Source: Candidatus Latescibacterota bacterium (lineage in GTDB: Bacteria; Latescibacterota; UBA2968). From it: a DNA stretch of 64,000 nt. Position 1 is the first letter of the stretch. Every line of letters starts with the position of its first letter. The translations under genes were made by a program, and so were the position numbers. Under the pieces are notes generated by a model. It had not been told where the DNA came from, did no database searches, and saw only the letters and a program-made list of their open reading frames with translations. The stretch lies in contig JAJEDY010000006.1 of the NCBI GenBank assembly GCA_022821275.1, positions 1 through 64,000 of the forward strand, given 5' to 3'. Shown one piece after another: positions 59,487 through 64,000 of this stretch.

Positions 59487-60758
59487 TTATTCGAATCCTT
59501 TTAGCGTGCCAGTGCTCTGGCCGAAGTGATCGATTTCCAGTCCAAAGTTTTGCAACATCGATAGGTACAGGTTGCTCAGTGGAACGCGCTGGGGCTTTGC
59601 TTCTGGAAATACCAGGTGCTGCCCGTGATTGAATCCGCCACCCGCGAGCAAGATGGGCAGGTTTTTGTTGGAGTGCGAACTGCCGTTGCCCATGCCGCTG
59701 CCGGATAATACCATGGTGTTGTCAAACAGGGTGCCTCCGGCGGGGTCTTCAATGGCTTTGAGTTTGTCGAAGAACAGGCCCAGGTGTTTCATCTGGTATT
59801 TTTCAATGATTGTGAGGCCTTCCAGGAGTTCGGGCAATTTGCCGTGGTGCGAGTATTTGTGGTAATTCGTGTTCAAGCCCAGGTCCGTGGTTTTGATTCC
59901 CATGCCCACTTCCAGGGTTGCTATCCGCGTGGAGTCGGTTTGCAGTGATAGGGCAATGAGGTCGTACATCAAGGGCAGGGTTTCGACAAAGGGGCCGTTT
60001 TCCGGCATTTCCATATTGACCTGGGGTTTGGGTTTGTCCAGCCACGCTTTGGACATGCCCAGCTTTTTCTCGACTGTGCGCACAGAGGTCAGATATTCTT
60101 CCAGTTTTTCTCGATCTCTTTGGCCCAGTTTGCGTTCAAAGGATCGCGCTTCTCCCATGACGGCGTCTAAGATGCTGCCGTGCTGGTTGAGTGCGATTGC
60201 ACGCTGTTCTTTTTCCTGTGCGGTGGTATCTACAAAGAGTGCCTGGAATACTTTTTGGGGATTGTTAATTGGCGGCACGCGCACGCCCGTGCGCGTCCAG
60301 ACCATTTCGCAGTGGCCATTGATGCTCACGTTTAACGAGGGGAACCGCGTGTTGACACCCACAAATTCCGCGGCTTTTTGATCGATGCTGATGTTGCCTT
60401 CGGGCATCATTTTGGCGTCTTTGATGCGGATGCCGCTCAAGAATGTATGCGCGGTGCGGTGTCCGCCGGTTACGCCGTGGTCCAGGTTGGAAAAGATGGT
60501 GAAATCTCGCTGGTGCGCTGATAGTGGTTGCAGGAGTGAAGGGAGTGTGTAATTTGCTCCGCTTCCCGTTGGGAAGAATCGCTCGGGGATCATTCCGAAG
60601 GGGTTGCCAACACATACCAGCCGCTTGGCGGCTTGTGCGCGGGCAAGGGCAAATGCACGACTCGCAGACTGCCCCACGGGGATCATGGCGTCTAAAAACG
60701 GCAATGCCAGACATACGCCTGCATTCCTGAGAAATGTGCGCCGGTTCAGTGATTTCAT
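59487..60758 (-). CDS. DUF1552 protein, Tat-exported
   Basis: 423 residues. The N-terminus carries a twin-arginine signal (NRRTFLRNAGVCLALPFLDA), so it folds before export to the periplasm or outside. Family marks are RLVCVGNPFGMIPERFFPT, GGHRTAHTFLSG and SGMGNGSSHSNKNLPILLAGGGF near the C-terminus. The adjacent heme-binding DUF1592 protein suggests a metal or redox function for the pair; the fold resembles sulfatase/phosphatase-like DUF1501 proteins. AAGGAG precedes the ATG. Confidence 0.92.
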   Translation of the reverse strand: MKSLNRRTFLRNAGVCLALPFLDAMIPVGQSASRAFALARAQAAKRLVCVGNPFGMIPERFFPTGSGANYTLPSLLQPLSAHQRDFTIFSNLDHGVTGGHRTAHTFLSGIRIKDAKMMPEGNISIDQKAAEFVGVNTRFPSLNVSINGHCEMVWTRTGVRVPPINNPQKVFQALFVDTTAQEKEQRAIALNQHGSILDAVMGEARSFERKLGQRDREKLEEYLTSVRTVEKKLGMSKAWLDKPKPQVNMEMPENGPFVETLPLMYDLIALSLQTDSTRIATLEVGMGIKTTDLGLNTNYHKYSHHGKLPELLEGLTIIEKYQMKHLGLFFDKLKAIEDPAGGTLFDNTMVLSGSGMGNGSSHSNKNLPILLAGGGFNHGQHLVFPEAKPQRVPLSNLYLSMLQNFGLEIDHFGQSTGTLKGFE

Positions 60759-60881
60759 GGGTGGCTCCTTTTTTTACGATTGTAGTTACATTTATTTACA
60801 TTATTTACATTTATTTACAATTGTAATAATTGTGATGAGATGTATAAATAAATAACGAAAATTGTGGCCTGTGACAAGAAA

Positions 60882-60914
60882 ATTATACACGGTCTTAAGC
60901 GTATTACACGCTTA
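60882..60914 (-). promoter_or_regulatory. promoter with overlapping dyad before the DUF1552 operon
   Basis: On the minus strand a perfect TATAAT lies at 60882-60887. An inverted repeat, TAAGCGT - ATTAC - ACGCTTA (60896-60914), covers the -35 region. No good TTGACA is present, as expected for a promoter that depends on an activator or is blocked by a repressor at the dyad. The AT-rich leader to 60758 holds ATTTATTTACA-like repeats. Confidence 0.4.
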
Positions 60915-60964
60915 TAGGAGAGCTTTAGATTCATCAATTCAGAAGCGAGATAGACTTGCCAACG

Positions 60965-61948
60965 CTAAGCTGTCCCTACTTCTCGGGCGACTTTGGGGCG
61001 GCGGAGTTTCCAGATTATACCATCCAGAACAAAGTGGGCAAATGAGGTTCCGTAGGCAAAAAAGAGGAAGGCAAAAAGAGAATAGGCGTAAAGACCATAG
61101 AGAATGCCGCAGATAGCAGCGGTAAAGAGGAATGTATTGCGTACAATATGACTGGCGGCCTTGTTGAGAAGTGGCGCGTCAAGAGCCGAAGTGCGGACTT
61201 TGTTTTTAATCGTAAGCGCGACCAGAGCGATGTATTCAGAGGCGTGATTGATACTGGTAGCAATGTAGATGGCGCCTGCCGATAGGGTGGGACCAATGCC
61301 GTAGAGAAAGACCACAGAGGCAAAAAAGAGCAATTTGGGAACACTGACACCCTGAGCACCGCGAAATTCATAGAAGAGCCAGGCCAGAGTGACCAGAATA
61401 GCCAGCCCATATAAAGTGTGGGAGATCAGGAGCGGAGGCGTGAAGTCGAGCAGATTGCGAAGATAGTGCATGACCTTGACATCGGCTTCTGAACCAAAAA
61501 GATAAAAGAAACCTGCCAGCCCCCAGAGATACATCGTCCAGGCATCGAGGCGTTTGTGACCCCATCGCGCTTTGCCGGAGTAGATGCGGAGAATGCCGTA
61601 TTTTTGGCGAACAAAGTGAAAATAGTTAAAGAGATACCAGAAGGCGAACATCTCGGGTTCATCAATGCGAAAAAAATAACAGAGTCCGACAAAGATAAAA
61701 CAGAGGATGGGAATAAGCGTATAAAGAATGCGAGCGCGGTTAAATTCAGCGCGGTCTAAATAGACGAGAAGAAAAGTGAAGTAGCGGTGCGTCGCAAAAA
61801 GAAACGTAACAGAGATAATCCGGATGGTATCGAAGTATTTGGGAAACAGGTAGGGAGCAAAAAAGAAAAGCAACCAGCCCAGAGTGATGCAGGAAAGATC
61901 GACAACGGGCGTAACAACCCAGAGCGTATGTTCTTTTTTTACAGACAT
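60965..61948 (-). CDS. polytopic membrane protein with conserved-looking histidines
   Basis: 327 residues from the ATG at 61946-61948; an alternative TTG start at 61963 adds five residues. About eight hydrophobic segments. Histidines lie in or beside membrane segments within patterned motifs: ATHRYFTFL, FNYFHFVRQKYG, SINHASEYIAL and TSFAHFVLDGIIWKLR. The spacing recalls membrane di-iron or heme proteins and the Brp/Blh carotenoid-cleaving group, but no family is confidently identified. Transcribed alone; no clear ribosome-binding site. Confidence 0.72.
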   Translation of the reverse strand: MSVKKEHTLWVVTPVVDLSCITLGWLLFFFAPYLFPKYFDTIRIISVTFLFATHRYFTFLLVYLDRAEFNRARILYTLIPILCFIFVGLCYFFRIDEPEMFAFWYLFNYFHFVRQKYGILRIYSGKARWGHKRLDAWTMYLWGLAGFFYLFGSEADVKVMHYLRNLLDFTPPLLISHTLYGLAILVTLAWLFYEFRGAQGVSVPKLLFFASVVFLYGIGPTLSAGAIYIATSINHASEYIALVALTIKNKVRTSALDAPLLNKAASHIVRNTFLFTAAICGILYGLYAYSLFAFLFFAYGTSFAHFVLDGIIWKLRRPKVAREVGTA

Positions 61949-62025
61949 AGGGCGTAATTCCAATCCTCACTGTGAATCTACGACGGAGTTTCTAACGATA
62001 CTGACTTACATCATGTCAGCACATG

Positions 62026-62109
62026 CTTTGGGTGGTAGGGCGGGGTTCGTCTATTCGTCTATTCGCCCTTTATCTGTGTTCATCTGCGTCATCTGCGGAT
62101 TATTCGTCC
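62026..62109. repeat. dispersed intergenic repeat element, copy B (short)
   Basis: CTTTGGGTGGTAGGGCGGGG, two TTCGTCTA octamers, then the TTCGCCCTTTATCTGTGTTC flank and ATCTGCGTCATCTGCGGATT. It overlaps the stop codon and last codons of the minus-strand ankyrin gene, the same relation as copy A has to the GWxTD gene. Confidence 0.8.
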
Positions 62110-63320
62110 ACCCGTTCCAATTCATGAACAATAGCCGTATGCTCTTTTGCCCTGGCCCACATTAAGGCTGTAACGCCATCTTTATCCTCAATTGCGACAT
62201 CGGCACCACCCCTTAAAAGCGCGCGAACAGCCTGGACATGTCCTTCAAACGCGGCGGCCATCAACGGCGTGCGACCCTCCCGGTCGGGCGCATTGACATT
62301 CGCCCCCATTTCCAGTAAAAATTCGATCCGCTCGGTTTTACCATCCCATGCAGCACCCATCAAAGCTGTATCGCCCATGTTATCTCTTGCATTGAGGTCG
62401 GCGCCACCTGCTATGAGCACCTGCACGGTTTGGCGGTGATCTTGTAAAACAGCCCGCATCAAAGGGGTTTCGCCAGCGCCTCCTCTGATATTGGGAATAC
62501 CGCCTTTTGTCAGAAGCGTATCGACAATAGCGGTATGACCTTTGAACGCGGCCAACAAAAGGGGCGTATCACCCAGATTGTCTTTGGCATTGGGATCGGC
62601 ACCCGCATTCAGGAGGGCATCCACCATATCTGTTTGGCCTTCGATTGAAGCCCAGGTGAGAGCAGTCCGATTGTCCTTATCTCGGATATTGGGATCAGCA
62701 TTGTTTTCGAGAAGAACTTTCACAGCATACGTATGGCCTGCAACAATCGCGCTCATCAGAGCCGTGCGCTCGTCGTTGTCCTGCGCGTTGACATCTGCCC
62801 CCGCGTCTATCAAAGCCTGGAGCGTGGTTATGTGACCTTCTACTGCTGCGGGCATCAACGCAGTGGCGCCATGGGCATTTTTCAAATGGGGATTTGCGCC
62901 TTTTTTCAGGAGAATATTGACGATATCTGTATGCCCATCAAAAGCCGCGGACATTAAAGCGGTGGCACCGTGCTTGTCCTGAATATTGGGGTCGGCTTTG
63001 TCCGACAAAAGCGCCTGTACCGTTTGGATATGTCCTTGAAAAGCCGCAACAATCAACGCGGTTTCGCCACTTATACCCCGAGCATTGGGATCGGCACTTT
63101 TTTGGAGAAGCGCATTGACAATCTCTGTATGTCCACCTCTGGCTGCGACCATCAGCACGGTAGTACCGTATTTGTCTCGGGCATTTGGATTATCGCCAGC
63201 ACTTAGACGCGCCTGCACATCGGACAGGCTTCCTTTATCGGCGGCTTCGAGGAGTTGTGTGCCATTGGCATGCGTTGTAGTGAAAAGGACAAAAATACAT
63301 GTAAAGATAATTCTGGACAT
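62100..63320 (-). CDS. secreted ankyrin-repeat protein
   Basis: 406 residues from the ATG at 63318-63320; the TTG at 63344 is less likely. Short signal peptide (RIIFTCIFVLFTTTHA). About 12 ankyrin repeats of 33 residues with the pattern G-x-T-A-L-M-x-A-A-x-x-G-H-x-x-x-V-x-x-L-L-x-x-G-A-D-P-N-A-x-D fill the rest. Ankyrin repeats bind other proteins; export suggests a periplasmic or surface role. The last residues (ERVDE) lie in the dispersed repeat element. Confidence 0.9.
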   Translation of the reverse strand: MSRIIFTCIFVLFTTTHANGTQLLEAADKGSLSDVQARLSAGDNPNARDKYGTTVLMVAARGGHTEIVNALLQKSADPNARGISGETALIVAAFQGHIQTVQALLSDKADPNIQDKHGATALMSAAFDGHTDIVNILLKKGANPHLKNAHGATALMPAAVEGHITTLQALIDAGADVNAQDNDERTALMSAIVAGHTYAVKVLLENNADPNIRDKDNRTALTWASIEGQTDMVDALLNAGADPNAKDNLGDTPLLLAAFKGHTAIVDTLLTKGGIPNIRGGAGETPLMRAVLQDHRQTVQVLIAGGADLNARDNMGDTALMGAAWDGKTERIEFLLEMGANVNAPDREGRTPLMAAAFEGHVQAVRALLRGGADVAIEDKDGVTALMWARAKEHTAIVHELERVDE

Positions 63321-63380
63321 ATAGCAAAAGTAAAAAGTCCCCAAAAAAAGTCAATGGAGATTCGGGCGTCCAATTCATTC

Positions 63381-64000
63381 TCACGGAATTGGAATGTCGA
63401 GATCAAAAGTCTGGGCGAGCCATTGATAGTAGAAACGCTGCGCGGTATCTCGCAGAATCTGGTCTTTCCAGCCATCGGCAAGACGTTCGACCTCGGCAGT
63501 ATTGCCAGCCATACACAGTGCGTAAAGATAAAGGTAGCGCAGAGCTGGATCGGAAGACTGGGCGTAATACCGTGCAGATAGGGTATAATTGCGCTCGGCC
63601 AGGGCGCGTGCAGATAGATAGGGCAGGTAAGGGGTTTCCTCATCGCCTGCTTTGAGGAGGGTATCAACAGCATAGAGTAAATCGTCCTGAATTTGGAGAT
63701 GCCACAGCGGGAGCGTCCGCAGGTCGGTCTGGGTGAGAAGCGTGTGAAGCGTGGCGATGCGAGTGCCCTGATCGCGCGTTTCTCTGGTCTGGGAAATTAG
63801 TGTCGCTTCGAGAAGGCGCTGCGCTTCAAAATAATCGCGTGTGCGCCGCCGCATGTCAGGAGGCCATATTTTGCGAATAAAAGTGCTTTTTTCAAAGCGC
63901 TCGCGGGTGAGCAGGGGATTCATCCAGCGGGTGTAGAATGCCCGATGGGGTTCGCGGTTGAAAGAGCCCACGGAAAGGCGTTTGGGATAATTATCAACCA
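63381..64000 (-). CDS. C-terminal part of a larger protein, cut by the window edge
   Basis: The frame is open to the right edge; residues before the apparent GTG start at 63971 continue as VDNYPKRLSVGSF without a stop, so the gene begins outside. At least 206 residues are visible, helical and rich in Arg, Leu and Tyr, with TPR-like stretches (ALAERNYTLSARYYAQS and LYLYALCMAGNTAEVERLADG). No family recognised; the N-terminal fragment could follow a membrane or synthase domain. Confidence 0.6.
   Translation of the reverse strand, partial: VDNYPKRLSVGSFNREPHRAFYTRWMNPLLTRERFEKSTFIRKIWPPDMRRRTRDYFEAQRLLEATLISQTRETRDQGTRIATLHTLLTQTDLRTLPLWHLQIQDDLLYAVDTLLKAGDEETPYLPYLSARALAERNYTLSARYYAQSSDPALRYLYLYALCMAGNTAEVERLADGWKDQILRDTAQRFYYQWLAQTFDLDIPIP

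Overview
The window looks like part of a chromosome of an uncultured, Gram-negative, heterotrophic bacterium. It carries a TonB-dependent receptor, a PorV/PorQ-type outer-membrane protein, a GWxTD-domain protein, secreted EF-hand (dockerin-like) plus leucine-rich-repeat proteins, a DUF1592/DUF1552 pair, tandem DUF6785 membrane proteins, a sulfatase, two phytanoyl-CoA-dioxygenase-like proteins and several xylose-isomerase-like TIM barrels. This mixture fits Latescibacterota, Poribacteria and neighbouring FCB/PVC-type lineages. That placement is inference from gene content. No rRNA, tRNA, CRISPR array, integrase or transposase was recognised.

Layout. (1) 0.3-5.6 kb: a plus-strand catabolic run behind a good sigma70-type promoter: amidohydrolase, an inserted MazF-type toxin-antitoxin pair, Rieske protein, M81/MlrC-type peptidase, SurE-like phosphatase and a dihydrodipicolinate-synthase-family lyase. 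(2) 5.7-8.7 kb: an OmpR-type response regulator, its sensor kinase and a small secreted protein with three internal repeats. (3) 8.7-12.5 kb, minus strand: a beta-propeller protein fused to an esterase fold that has lost catalytic residues, MoaB, and a sugar-isomerase-like TIM barrel. (4) 12.7-21.4 kb, plus strand: a transketolase-like enzyme followed by four paralogous secreted EF-hand/LRR proteins. The last three are chained by TGATG overlaps, and the fourth also has a cohesin-like module. A promoter flanked by two operator-like sites precedes the second copy, and a strong terminator closes the cluster. (5) 21.5-27.5 kb, minus strand: small-molecule catabolism (TIM barrel, nucleoside hydrolase, aspartyl-protease pair, aldo/keto-reductase-like protein, class I fumarase, sialidase-type propeller).

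(6) 27.6-30.2 kb, plus strand: a PhyH dioxygenase, HpaI aldolase and PIG-L deacetylase operon, divergent from the sialidase. (7) 30.2-34.0 kb, minus strand: Gfo/Idh/MocA oxidoreductase, sulfatase and acetate kinase. (8) 34.2-40.2 kb, plus strand: an unknown protein, an alpha/beta hydrolase, a metallo-beta-lactamase-fold hydrolase, a CocE-type hydrolase and a MATE exporter. (9) 40.2-45.2 kb: a second PhyH protein, a long octamer microsatellite, a GWxTD/TPR protein, a HicB-like antitoxin fragment and an MNT-HEPN toxin-antitoxin pair. (10) 45.3-56.6 kb, minus strand: an envelope cluster of small outer-membrane barrel, TonB receptor, large secreted protein, PorV-like protein and two tandem DUF6785 membrane proteins. 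(11) 57.0-60.8 kb, minus strand: a Tat-exported DUF1552 protein and a heme-binding DUF1592-family protein. (12) 60.9-64.0 kb, minus strand: a histidine-containing polytopic membrane protein, an ankyrin-repeat protein and a gene cut by the window edge.

Intergenic spaces carry several dispersed repeat families: (TTCGTCTA)n plus its flanks at two loci, decamers built on GCGGAT/ATCTGCGTCC, and small palindromes with compensating stem changes. Much of the gene content reads as scavenging of organic matter: uptake through TonB, desulfation and de-esterification, ring or amide opening, sugar isomerisation and central carbon entry. The LRR cluster and the outer-membrane cluster are the least explained parts.
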